DNA from: Sphingomonas_L flavalba_A
Lineage (GTDB): Bacteria > Pseudomonadota > Alphaproteobacteria > Sphingomonadales > Sphingomonadaceae
Assembly: GCF_047553045.1 (NCBI RefSeq)
Contig: NZ_CP180208.1
Location: 2,046,001 to 2,110,000, forward strand
Direction of reading: 5' to 3'
Length of the DNA stretch: 64,000 nt
In this document: positions 41,232 through 49,209 of the stretch, in pieces
Numbering within the stretch: position 1 is the first letter of the stretch
How the letters are laid out: every line of letters starts with the position of its first letter
Notes under the pieces: model-generated
The model's database searches: none
What the model was told of the DNA's origin: nothing
Seen by the model: only the letters and a program-made list of their open reading frames with translations
Translations under genes and position numbers: made by a program

Positions 41232-42817
41232 GCGATCTACTCTCCATCGGCGCCAGCGGTGTCCGCGCTTATCAGAGCGCGCTGAACGTCATCGGCGAAA
41301 ACATCTCGAACGCCAGCACGACGGGCTATGTCCGGCGCGACGCCACCCTGCGCGAAGTCGCGGGGACCAGCGGCGGCGTGCTGCAGATCAACGCGCCGAT
41401 CGGCCACGGCGTGATCGCCACCGGCGTCACCCGCAGCTGGGATCAGTTCCGCGCCGCCGAAGTCCGCACCGCCACCGCCGAATCGCAGCGCAGCCAGGCC
41501 GGCATCGTCTGGCTCCAGCAGATCGAGAGCAGCCTGACCAACGGCGGCCTCGCCGGGGCGATGACCGCCTATTTCAACGCCGCGCAGGGCATCGCCGCCG
41601 ATCCGACCGGCATCGCCCCGCGCCAGACGATGATCGACGCCGGCAGCGCGCTGGTCGGCGCGTTCAACCGCACCGCGAGCAGCCTCGCCGCCACCGCCGA
41701 CGATCTCGAAGCGACGGCGCGCAACAGCGTCGATCAGCTGAACGGCCTGCTCGGCAGCCTCGCCACCGCCAATGCCGGTATCGGCCGCGCCGCGCCGGGC
41801 AGCAACGCCCAGGCGCAGCTGTTCGACCAGCGCGACCGCCTGCTCGACCAGATCAGCGCGCTGGTGTCGATCAACGTCACAACCGACGCGCGCGGTGCCG
41901 CCACTGTCAGTCTCAACCAGCCCGGCGGCCCGGTGCTGGTCGACAATGTCCAGGCGCGAACGGTGTCGATGGCGTCGAACAGCGACGGCACCATTGCCTA
42001 CACCCTGAACCAGAGCGGCGGGCCGCAGGCGATCGCGCCAAAGGGCGGCACCCTCGCCGGCCTGGCCGACGCGGCACTGCGCGTCGCCGACGCCCGCCAG
42101 ACGATCGACGCGATCGCCACCGATTTCGCCGACCGGACCGGCCAGGTCCAGCTTGGCGGCGTCGACCTCGACGGCAATGATGGCACCGCGCTGTTCGTCA
42201 CAACCGGCGGCGCCGCCGGGCTGGCGATGACCACCGACAATCCGCGCGCGATCGCCGCCGCCGCCCGCTGGGCGACCAGCGGCGCGGCGGGCAATGGCGG
42301 CAACGCGGCGATCAGCATCACCGGCGGCCCGGCCAGCGGCGCCTATACCGTCACCGTCGCCGGCGGCACGCTGACTCTGACCGATCCGGTCACCGGCACC
42401 GCCATCGCCTCCGCCGCCTACACCCCCGGCACCGCCGTCGCTCTGGGCGGGATGAGCGTCACCGTCACCGGCACGCCGGCGGATGGCGACAGCTTCGCCG
42501 TTGCGCGCAACCCGGCCAACAGCCGCGACAACGCCAACCTCGCCAACCTCGCCGCGCTGCGCGCCAGCGCCGGCTTCGAAACCGCGATCGCCGGTTTGAC
42601 CTCGGCCAACGCCTCCGCCCTCGCCTCGCGCAAGGCGGTTGCGGCGGCACAGGGCGCGATCCTCGACGGCGCGGTCGCCGCGCGCGATTCCGTCTCCGGC
42701 GTCAACCTCGACAACGAAGCGGTCGAACTGATGCGCTTCCAGCAAGCCTATGCCGCGTCGAGCCGGATCATCCAGGTCGCGCGCGACACCTTCCAGACCA
42801 TTCTCGATATCCGCTGA
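41228..42817 (+). CDS. flgK: Hook-filament junction protein FlgK
   Basis: First junction protein between hook and filament, 529 residues. N-terminal SIGASGVRAYQSALNVIGENISNASTTGYVRRDATL and C-terminal SGVNLDNEAVELMRFQQAYAASSRIIQVARDTFQTILDIR are diagnostic. The middle is a low-complexity Gly/Ala/Thr domain. AAGGA precedes the ATG. Probably chaperoned by FlgN. Confidence 0.96.
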   Translation: MSDLLSIGASGVRAYQSALNVIGENISNASTTGYVRRDATLREVAGTSGGVLQINAPIGHGVIATGVTRSWDQFRAAEVRTATAESQRSQAGIVWLQQIESSLTNGGLAGAMTAYFNAAQGIAADPTGIAPRQTMIDAGSALVGAFNRTASSLAATADDLEATARNSVDQLNGLLGSLATANAGIGRAAPGSNAQAQLFDQRDRLLDQISALVSINVTTDARGAATVSLNQPGGPVLVDNVQARTVSMASNSDGTIAYTLNQSGGPQAIAPKGGTLAGLADAALRVADARQTIDAIATDFADRTGQVQLGGVDLDGNDGTALFVTTGGAAGLAMTTDNPRAIAAAARWATSGAAGNGGNAAISITGGPASGAYTVTVAGGTLTLTDPVTGTAIASAAYTPGTAVALGGMSVTVTGTPADGDSFAVARNPANSRDNANLANLAALRASAGFETAIAGLTSANASALASRKAVAAAQGAILDGAVAARDSVSGVNLDNEAVELMRFQQAYAASSRIIQVARDTFQTILDIR

Positions 42818-42828
42818 GGAACCGGACG

Positions 42829-43755
42829 ATGCAGATCGGCACCAGCTATTCCTATGATCGCGGCGGCGCGCTGCTGCGCAGCCTGTCCGACCGCGCCGCC
42901 AACCTGCAGACGACGATCAGCCTCAACCAGCGCATCCAGACGCCGTCGGACGATCCGGTGGCGGCGGCGCGCATCGCCGTCATCGACCGCAAGCTCGGCG
43001 ACATGCAGCAATACAGCACCAATATCACGCTGGCCTCGGCGCTGATCGCCCAGTCGGACAGCGCGCTCGATTCGGTGCAGACCCAGCTCCAGCGCGCCCG
43101 CGAACTGGCGATGCGCGCGGCGAACGACACGATGAACGACGGCGATCGCGCCGCGATCTCGGCTGAACTGAGCGGCATCGTCGACGACCTGTTCGCCATC
43201 GTCAACCAGCGCGACGCCCGCGACACGCCCCTGTTCGGCGGCGCCGGCACCGGCGACGCGTTCGTGCGCGGCGCCGGCGGCATCGTCAGCTATGCCGGCA
43301 ACGGCACCCCCCCGGCGGTGCCGATCAGCGCCACCGGCAGCATCGCCGCCACCGATGCGGGCGACAAGCTGTTCGGCGGAATCAGCGTCAACGGCACCAC
43401 CACCGACATGTTCGCCATTCTGACCGATCTCGCCGCGGCCCTCGCGCCGGGTGGCACGCCGGACGCGGCAACGCTCCGCGCGCGGATCGAGGACGGGCTG
43501 GCCGGCATCGGCGCCGCCGACACCCGCGTCGCCACCGCGCGCGCTTCGTTCGGCGCGCGCGGCGCCCGGCTCGATCTGGAAAGCGAAAGGCTGGCCACCG
43601 CCACCGCCGATGCCAGGGTCGACCGGACGACGATCGACGGCTTCGACCTGCAGGACAGTGTCGTCCAGCTCCAGCAGATGATGCTGACCCTCCAGGCCAG
43701 CCAGGCCAGCTTCTCGCGCCTGACCCAGCTCTCGCTGTTCGATTACCTGCGCTAA
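42829..43755 (+). CDS. flgL: Hook-filament junction protein FlgL
   Basis: Second junction protein, flagellin-like, with 308 residues. N-terminal SLSDRAANLQTTISLNQRIQTPSDDPVAAARIAVIDRKLG and C-terminal QDSVVQLQQMMLTLQASQASFSRLTQLSLFDYLR fit FlgL. It is the last gene of the flg run. 121 nt follow before motA, holding promoter and hairpin signals. Confidence 0.95.
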   Translation: MQIGTSYSYDRGGALLRSLSDRAANLQTTISLNQRIQTPSDDPVAAARIAVIDRKLGDMQQYSTNITLASALIAQSDSALDSVQTQLQRARELAMRAANDTMNDGDRAAISAELSGIVDDLFAIVNQRDARDTPLFGGAGTGDAFVRGAGGIVSYAGNGTPPAVPISATGSIAATDAGDKLFGGISVNGTTTDMFAILTDLAAALAPGGTPDAATLRARIEDGLAGIGAADTRVATARASFGARGARLDLESERLATATADARVDRTTIDGFDLQDSVVQLQQMMLTLQASQASFSRLTQLSLFDYLR

Positions 43756-43782
43756 TTTGCCGGGGGCGGCACCCAAACAAAA

Positions 43783-43809
43783 AAACCATTCAAGAACGGC
43801 CGCCGATAG
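43783..43809 (+). promoter_or_regulatory. Possible sigma-28 promoter upstream of motA
   Basis: The -10 GCCGATAG is one base from consensus GCCGATAA. The -35 region, AAACCATT at 11-nt spacing, matches only partly, so this is a candidate. The predicted transcript starts about 60 nt before motA and would include the hairpins at 43823-43864. Confidence 0.4.
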
Positions 43810-43822
43810 CCGTTTGTAAAGA

Positions 43823-43864
43823 GGGGGGACGGCATGGTCCCCCCGCACGCTTACCAACGGGGGG
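43823..43864 (+). promoter_or_regulatory. Mutually exclusive hairpins in the motA leader
   Basis: GGGGGGAC (43823-43830) pairs perfectly with GTCCCCCC (43837-43844). The same C-run, CCCCCCG (43839-43845), can instead pair with CGGGGGG (43858-43864), the only purine-rich stretch before the motA ATG at 43877. Two alternative RNA folds could hide or expose the ribosome site. No T-run, so not a plain terminator. Confidence 0.5.
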
Positions 43865-43876
43865 TTATACAGACCG

Positions 43877-44740
43877 ATGTTTCCGGCGATCGGCCTTGTT
43901 GTTCTCCTGTTGATGGTTTTCGGCGGATTCGCGGTCACCGGCGGCGCGCTCGGTCCGGTCATGCACGCGATTCCGCACGAAATGCTGATCATCGGCGGCG
44001 CCGCCGCCGGCGCGCTGATCATCGGCAACTCGATGAAGGAGCTGAAGGCCCTGGGCGCCGGCGTTGCCAAGGTGTTCAAAGGCCCGACCTACAAGAAGCA
44101 GGATTTCCTCGACGTCATCTTCCTCGTCTCGCGGCTGATGAAAGTGCTGCGCAACGACGGGCCGGTCGCGCTCGAACCGCATGTGGAGGACCCGGCGAAC
44201 AGTCCGATCTTCCAGGAATTTCCCCGGTTGCTGAAGGACAAGGCGCTGGTCGACCTGATCTGCGACACGCTGCGGCTGGTTGTCGTCTCGTCCGGCACGC
44301 TCGACGTCCACGCGGTCGAGGAAGTCGTCGACAATTCGATCAAGACCCACCACCACGCGGTGATGGCGCCGGTGACGACGCTGTCGACGCTGTCGGACGG
44401 GCTGCCCGCGCTCGGCATCGTCGCCGCCGTGCTCGGCGTGGTCAAGACGATGGGGTCGATCGACAAGCCGCCCGCCATTCTCGGCGCGATGATCGGCTCG
44501 GCGCTGGTCGGCACCTTCCTCGGCGTGCTGCTCGCCTATGGCGTCGTCGGCCCGCTCGCCACCCGGCTGAAACAGGTGCTGGATGCCGACACGGCGATCT
44601 ACCACACGGTCAAGCAGATCATCATCGCCTCGCTCCACGGCCACCCGCAGCCGCTGGTCATCGAAGCGGCACGCTCGGGCATCGCCCATGTCAACCAGCC
44701 CAGCTTCGCCGAGGTGTTCGACGGGCTGAGGGGGCGCTGA
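43877..44740 (+). CDS. motA: Flagellar stator protein MotA
   Basis: Proton-channel stator subunit of 287 residues with four membrane segments: two near the N-terminus (PAIGLVVLLLMVFGGFAVTGG and HEMLIIGGAAAGALIIGNSMKEL), a cytosolic domain, and two later (LSDGLPALGIVAAVLGVVKTM and ILGAMIGSALVGTFLGVLLAYGVVGPLATRL). The family motif around the channel Pro and Gly residues is intact. Followed after 3 nt by motB. The leader holds competing hairpins. Confidence 0.97.
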   Translation: MFPAIGLVVLLLMVFGGFAVTGGALGPVMHAIPHEMLIIGGAAAGALIIGNSMKELKALGAGVAKVFKGPTYKKQDFLDVIFLVSRLMKVLRNDGPVALEPHVEDPANSPIFQEFPRLLKDKALVDLICDTLRLVVVSSGTLDVHAVEEVVDNSIKTHHHAVMAPVTTLSTLSDGLPALGIVAAVLGVVKTMGSIDKPPAILGAMIGSALVGTFLGVLLAYGVVGPLATRLKQVLDADTAIYHTVKQIIIASLHGHPQPLVIEAARSGIAHVNQPSFAEVFDGLRGR

Positions 44741-44743
44741 GCC

Positions 44744-45628
44744 GTGGCGTCACGGGCAAAGGCCGGCTCGAACGAGCCGCCGAAGATCATCATCGTCAAG
44801 AAGATCGTCAGCGACGAACATGGCGGCCATCACGGCGGCGCGTGGAAGGTCGCCTATGCCGATTTCGTGACGGCGATGATGGCGTTCTTCCTGTTGCTAT
44901 GGATTCTCGGCGCGACGACGGAGAAGCAGCGCAAGGCGCTCGCCGACTATTTCAGCCCGACGCTGGTCGAGTTCAAGCAGAACAGCGCCGGCTCCAACGG
45001 CCTGCTCAACGGCTCGTCGCTGGTCGATGCAGACAATTATCCGCACAAGGCGGCACAGACCGGCTCGCGCCAGTTGACCGTGCCGATCGGCGCGCGCGGC
45101 GGCGTCGACGCGGGCAGCGGCCCGCAAGGCTCGCTGAAGCGGATCGAGGAAGATCGCGCCGCGTTCAACCGCCTGCGCCAGACGCTGACCGCGCGCATGG
45201 CCGGCCGCGCCGAGCTGCGCCAGATCGCCAAGAATGTCAGCTTCACCCAGACCCGCGAAGGGCTGCGCATCGATCTGATCGACGATGCCGATTTCTCGAT
45301 GTTCGCGCTCGGCACCACCGCGCTCGCCCCGCGCGCCGCGACGCTGATCGACCAGATCACCGATCTCGTCCAGCCGATGGCCAACCAGCTGGCGATCCGC
45401 GGCCACACCGACAGCGTGCCCTACGGCAACCCCAACGCGATGAACAACTGGATGCTGTCGAGCGGCCGGGCGGAGGCGACGCGCCGCCGCCTGCACGCCG
45501 GCGGCCTCGGCGACGGCCGCTTCGAACGGATCGAGGGCGTCGCCGACCGCGAACCCTATGTGCCGCAGGACAGCGCCGACCCGCGCAACCGCCGCGTGTC
45601 GATCACCCTACTCTACCGGCGCGGCTGA
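44744..45628 (+). CDS. motB: Flagellar stator protein MotB
   Basis: Peptidoglycan-anchored stator partner of MotA, 294 residues. The membrane segment AWKVAYADFVTAMMAFFLLLWIL carries the proton-binding Asp40. The periplasmic OmpA domain includes LRIDLIDDADFSMFALGTTAL and LAIRGHTDSVPYGNPNAMNNWMLSSGRAEATRRRL. Start is GTG at 44744. Its last 21 bases overlap the convergent luciferase-like gene. Confidence 0.96.
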   Translation: MASRAKAGSNEPPKIIIVKKIVSDEHGGHHGGAWKVAYADFVTAMMAFFLLLWILGATTEKQRKALADYFSPTLVEFKQNSAGSNGLLNGSSLVDADNYPHKAAQTGSRQLTVPIGARGGVDAGSGPQGSLKRIEEDRAAFNRLRQTLTARMAGRAELRQIAKNVSFTQTREGLRIDLIDDADFSMFALGTTALAPRAATLIDQITDLVQPMANQLAIRGHTDSVPYGNPNAMNNWMLSSGRAEATRRRLHAGGLGDGRFERIEGVADREPYVPQDSADPRNRRVSITLLYRRG

Positions 45629-46633
45629 CGGCACCAGGCCGAACGCGGCGGCCGCCAGTTCGTAGCTGCGCCGCCGCGCCGCATGGTCGGGCATGATGTT
45701 GACCAGCATCATCTCGTCCGCGCCGTACAGCGCCGCCACCGCCGCGATGCCGTCGCGCACCGCCTCCGGCGTGCCCAGCACCGTCCGCCGCCGCTTACCC
45801 GGCCCGTCCGGGTTCGCCGCCAGCCAGACGCGCGCCTCGTCGACCGTCGGCACCGCGATCAGCCGGCCGCGGATCAGATGGGCGAACATCATCCGCGCCG
45901 GCAGCGCCAACGCTTCCGCCTCCTCGCCGCTGTCGGCGGCGATCGTCCAGGTCGCGACCATCAGTTCCGGCTGCGCCAACCGGGCGGAGGGGCGGAAGCT
46001 GCGCCGATAGAGGTCGGCCAGCGGCACACCGTCGGAATTGATGAAATCGGCGATGCAATAGGGCAGCCCCATCTCGCCGGCCCAGCGCGCGCTGTCGGGC
46101 GAGCTGCCGAGCATCCACACCACCGGCCGTCCGCCGACCGGCATCGTCTCCTGCAGCGCGCGGAACACATGGTCGTCGGGCATCGTCCCTTCCAGATAGG
46201 CGAGCAGCTCGGCGACGGAATCGGGGAAGTCGCTCGGCGGGATCTGCCGGCTGCGGTCGCGCTGCAGGGCATAGGCGGTGCGCTGGTCGCTGCCCGGCGC
46301 CCGACCCAGCCCCAGGTCGATCCGCCCCGGCGCCAGCGCGGCAAGCATCGCAAAGGTCTCGGCGATCTTGAACGGCGAATAATGCGGCAGCATGATCCCG
46401 CCCGATCCGACCCTGATCCGCTGCGTCGCCAGCGCGATCGGCCCGATCAGCGCCTCCGGCGCCACCCCGGCCAGCGCCGGCGAGGCGTGGTGTTCGGCCA
46501 GCCAGTAGCGGTGATAGCCCAGCCGGTCGGCGGTCTGCGCAAGGTCGATGCTGTTGGCGAGCGCGGTGGTGGCGGTCGACCCGGCGGCGATCGGCGACTG
46601 GTCGAGGACGGAAAGACGGAACGGCGTGGTCAT
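45608..46633 (-). CDS. Luciferase-like flavin monooxygenase family protein
   Basis: A 341-residue TIM-barrel oxidoreductase of the bacterial luciferase-like group 1 subfamily (YhbW/YtmO type). The N-terminus reads LSVLDQSPIAAG, with YWLAEHHASPALAGVAPEALIG and RIRVGSGGIMLPHYSPFKIAE, the family pattern, and LGLGRAPGSD for flavin binding. ATG at 46633 is used; a TTG three codons earlier is possible. Substrate cannot be told from sequence. It ends inside motB on the opposite strand (21 bp), an overlap that is normal in compact genomes. Confidence 0.88.
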   Translation of the reverse strand: MTTPFRLSVLDQSPIAAGSTATTALANSIDLAQTADRLGYHRYWLAEHHASPALAGVAPEALIGPIALATQRIRVGSGGIMLPHYSPFKIAETFAMLAALAPGRIDLGLGRAPGSDQRTAYALQRDRSRQIPPSDFPDSVAELLAYLEGTMPDDHVFRALQETMPVGGRPVVWMLGSSPDSARWAGEMGLPYCIADFINSDGVPLADLYRRSFRPSARLAQPELMVATWTIAADSGEEAEALALPARMMFAHLIRGRLIAVPTVDEARVWLAANPDGPGKRRRTVLGTPEAVRDGIAAVAALYGADEMMLVNIMPDHAARRRSYELAAAAFGLVPSAAPVE

Positions 46634-46737
46634 GCCCGGCAAGATAGGGCGCTGCCGCCACAGTTTAAGGGGGCTTGCCGTCGATTTCGTTTCGGCCGTT
46701 TACCATTTCGTCAGCACCGCGCTGCCAATAAGGCGGC

Positions 46738-46941
46738 ATGGACCTGTCCTTTCATCTCGGCAAGGCGCTGGCCGACGGTCGCGCCGGTGGCTGGAAGCCG
46801 GAATCGCGCGAAGAGGTGCTGCTGCGCCTGCTACGCAAGCGCGCCGCCGCCCACCGCGCCGGCCTGTCGGATCAGGAAGCGGCGCTGCGCGACCAGATCG
46901 CCTGGGCGCTGCCGATCCAGACCCCCGGCGAGGACGCCTAG
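46738..46941 (+). CDS. Small conserved-looking protein of unknown function
   Basis: A 67-residue protein with ATG at 46738 after AAGGCGGC. It has amphipathic helices with balanced charge (SREEVLLRLLRKRAAAHRAGLSDQEAAL) and no signal peptide or membrane segment. It sits between two unrelated transcription units. It looks like a real small cytosolic helical protein but no family is recognised. Confidence 0.5.
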   Translation: MDLSFHLGKALADGRAGGWKPESREEVLLRLLRKRAAAHRAGLSDQEAALRDQIAWALPIQTPGEDA

Positions 46942-47058
46942 GGGCCGACACTCGTGCCCCGGCACGGCTGTCGTTCGTCGATCCACCATGTCGTTCGTCG
47001 AATAGCCGCCGGTTCGCGCGACTCGGCTGCGCACAGGGCCCGGGGCGGAGGAGTATGT

Positions 47059-49104
47059 ATGCGCACAGGCGGAGACTACCGGATCATCGGGGCATTGCTG
47101 GCCTGCGCGGCGACGCCGGCGCTCGCCCAGACGCATTCGGGCGTGCCGCCGCCCGCCGCCGCGACCAGCTACCTGCCGGACGATTTCGCCCGCTTCGCGC
47201 CGCGCACCGCGCTCGACATGGTGCGCCAGCTGCCCGGCTTCACGATCCGCACCGGCGACAGCGAACGGCGCGGTCTCGGCCAGGCGACCGAAAACGTCGT
47301 CGTCGACGGCCGCCGCATCGCCAGCAAGTCGGACGATCCCGAAACCGTCCTTGCCCGCATCGCCGCGGCCAGCGTTACCCGGATCGACATCGTCGACGGC
47401 GCGACGCTGGACATTCCCGGCCTTGCCGGCCCGGTCGCCAACATCATCACCAGCGCTGGCGCGGTCACCGGAAGCTTCGCGTGGAACCCGCAATTCCGCG
47501 CCCGGCGGACCAAGCCGCGCCTGCTCGACGGAGAGGTGTCGATCGGCGGCGCCAGCGGCCCGCTCGCCTATTCGCTCAGCTTCCGCAACGAATCCAACCG
47601 CAAGGGCAATGCCGGCATCGAAACCGTAACCGACGCGCTCGGCGTGGTCACCGACCGGCGGCCGGAGGTGCTGTTCGTCTACGAAGAAGTACCGAAACTG
47701 GCCGGCGCGCTGCGCTACGATCTGCCCGATGGCGCCGTCGCCAATCTCAGCGCCAGCTACGAACGCGGCTGGAAGAAGCTGACGGAGGATTCGACGCGCG
47801 TCGACCTCGTCCGCCATTTCCTCGAACGCGAACGCAACATCGTGTGGGAAGTCGGCGGCGACTATGATTTCGCGCTCGCCGGCGGGCGGCTGAAACTGAT
47901 CGGCCTGCACCGGTCGCACGCCAACCCGCTGCGCAGCCCGGTGGTGCTCAGCTATCATGACGGCCGCCCGGACAGCGGCGAACGCTATGTCCGCGATACC
48001 GATCGGAAAGAATCGATCCTGCGCGGCGAATATGGCTGGGCGGCGCTCGGCGGCGACTGGCAGGTGGCGGCGGAAGGCGCGCTCAACACCCTGGACAACA
48101 CGTCGGAACTGGCAAACCTGGCCCCATCCGGCGAATTCGTCCCCGCGCTGCTCCACGGCGCAGACGCCCGGGTCGAGGAAAAACGTGGGGAGGTCATGCT
48201 CAGCCACGGCCGCCCGCTCGCCGCCAATCTGCGGCTTCAGGCGTCGCTCGGCGGCGAATATTCGCGGATTCATCAGCAGGGCGCCGGCGGCCTGACCCGC
48301 AGCTTCTACCGGCCGAAAGGCTCGCTGTCGCTGGCGTGGAAGCCGGGCACGCGCACCGACGTCAGCCTGAAGGTCTCGCGAGAGGTCGGCCAGCTCGACT
48401 TCTTCTCCTTCCTCGCCTCGGTCGATCTGTCCGGCGGCAGCGTCAACGCCGCCAACCCGGATCTGCGCCCGCCGCAAAGCTGGAAGGGGGAGGTCCAGCT
48501 CGGCCACCATCTCGGCCCGTGGGGATCGGTCACCGCCCGGCTGTTCGGCGCCTTGATCTCCGACATCGTCGATCAGGTGCCGATCGGCGCGACCGGCGAA
48601 GCCCCCGGCAATCTCGACAGCGCCAGCGAATACGGCATCAAGGTCGACGCCACCCTCGCCTTCGATCCCCTCGGCTGGAACGGGGCGAAACTGACGGTGA
48701 ACGCGCTGTTCCAGACCAATTCGGTCGACGACCCGCTGACCGGCCTACCCCGCCGGATCAGCGACACCGATTCGCGGGAAGTCACCGCCGAATTGCGCTG
48801 GGACATCCCCGGCAGCCGCTGGGCGGCGGGGGCCAGCTACGAAAGTTGGGTCGATGCCCCGACCTTCCGCCTCGACCAGTATTCGCGCTCGCTCGATCAG
48901 CCCGGCATCTTCGGCCTGTTCGTCGAGAACAAGAATGTGATGGGCCTGACGATGCGCGCCTCGGTCGCCAATGTCGGCGACGTGCGCGAACGCTTCTACC
49001 GCACCGTCTGGGCGGCGCGGCGCGGCGGCCCGGTCGCGTTCCACGAAGACCGCAACCGTTACTACGGCCCGGTCTTCACCCTCGGCATCAGCGGCCGCAT
49101 CTAA
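47059..49104 (+). CDS. TonB-dependent outer-membrane receptor
   Basis: A 681-residue receptor. The start ATG 47059 follows GGAGGAG by 6 nt and gives a signal peptide (IIGALLACAATPALAQT). A plug domain lies at about 45-150 (PRTALDMVRQLPGFTIRTGD, VVVDGRRIASKSDDPETVLARI), and a beta-barrel ends in the aromatic-terminated strand GPVFTLGISGRI. The last residue is Ile, not the usual Phe or Trp. No TonB box was recognised. The substrate is unknown; no neighbouring gene hints at siderophore or carbohydrate use. Frame open upstream of 47059 is not protein-like. Confidence 0.88.
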   Translation: MRTGGDYRIIGALLACAATPALAQTHSGVPPPAAATSYLPDDFARFAPRTALDMVRQLPGFTIRTGDSERRGLGQATENVVVDGRRIASKSDDPETVLARIAAASVTRIDIVDGATLDIPGLAGPVANIITSAGAVTGSFAWNPQFRARRTKPRLLDGEVSIGGASGPLAYSLSFRNESNRKGNAGIETVTDALGVVTDRRPEVLFVYEEVPKLAGALRYDLPDGAVANLSASYERGWKKLTEDSTRVDLVRHFLERERNIVWEVGGDYDFALAGGRLKLIGLHRSHANPLRSPVVLSYHDGRPDSGERYVRDTDRKESILRGEYGWAALGGDWQVAAEGALNTLDNTSELANLAPSGEFVPALLHGADARVEEKRGEVMLSHGRPLAANLRLQASLGGEYSRIHQQGAGGLTRSFYRPKGSLSLAWKPGTRTDVSLKVSREVGQLDFFSFLASVDLSGGSVNAANPDLRPPQSWKGEVQLGHHLGPWGSVTARLFGALISDIVDQVPIGATGEAPGNLDSASEYGIKVDATLAFDPLGWNGAKLTVNALFQTNSVDDPLTGLPRRISDTDSREVTAELRWDIPGSRWAAGASYESWVDAPTFRLDQYSRSLDQPGIFGLFVENKNVMGLTMRASVANVGDVRERFYRTVWAARRGGPVAFHEDRNRYYGPVFTLGISGRI

Positions 49105-49209
49105 CCCCGCATTTTCCCTTAGAATATATACCCGGTCGGGCGGCGCCGGCCATGCACCGCGCACCGCCCGCCTTTCACCCACGCCCCGCAATCCCTAGAT
49201 AGGCGGCTC

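Noticed and set aside
42829..43755. FlgL as a second flagellin
   Set aside because: The N- and C-terminal motifs and the position after flgK fit the junction protein; only 26304-27125 is a true flagellin.
43834..45696. 620-codon frame overlapping motA and motB, with a good Shine-Dalgarno before its ATG
   Set aside because: Arg/Ala/Gly-rich translation without motifs; motA and motB are certain in the other frames. The Shine-Dalgarno-like run is better explained by the leader hairpin.
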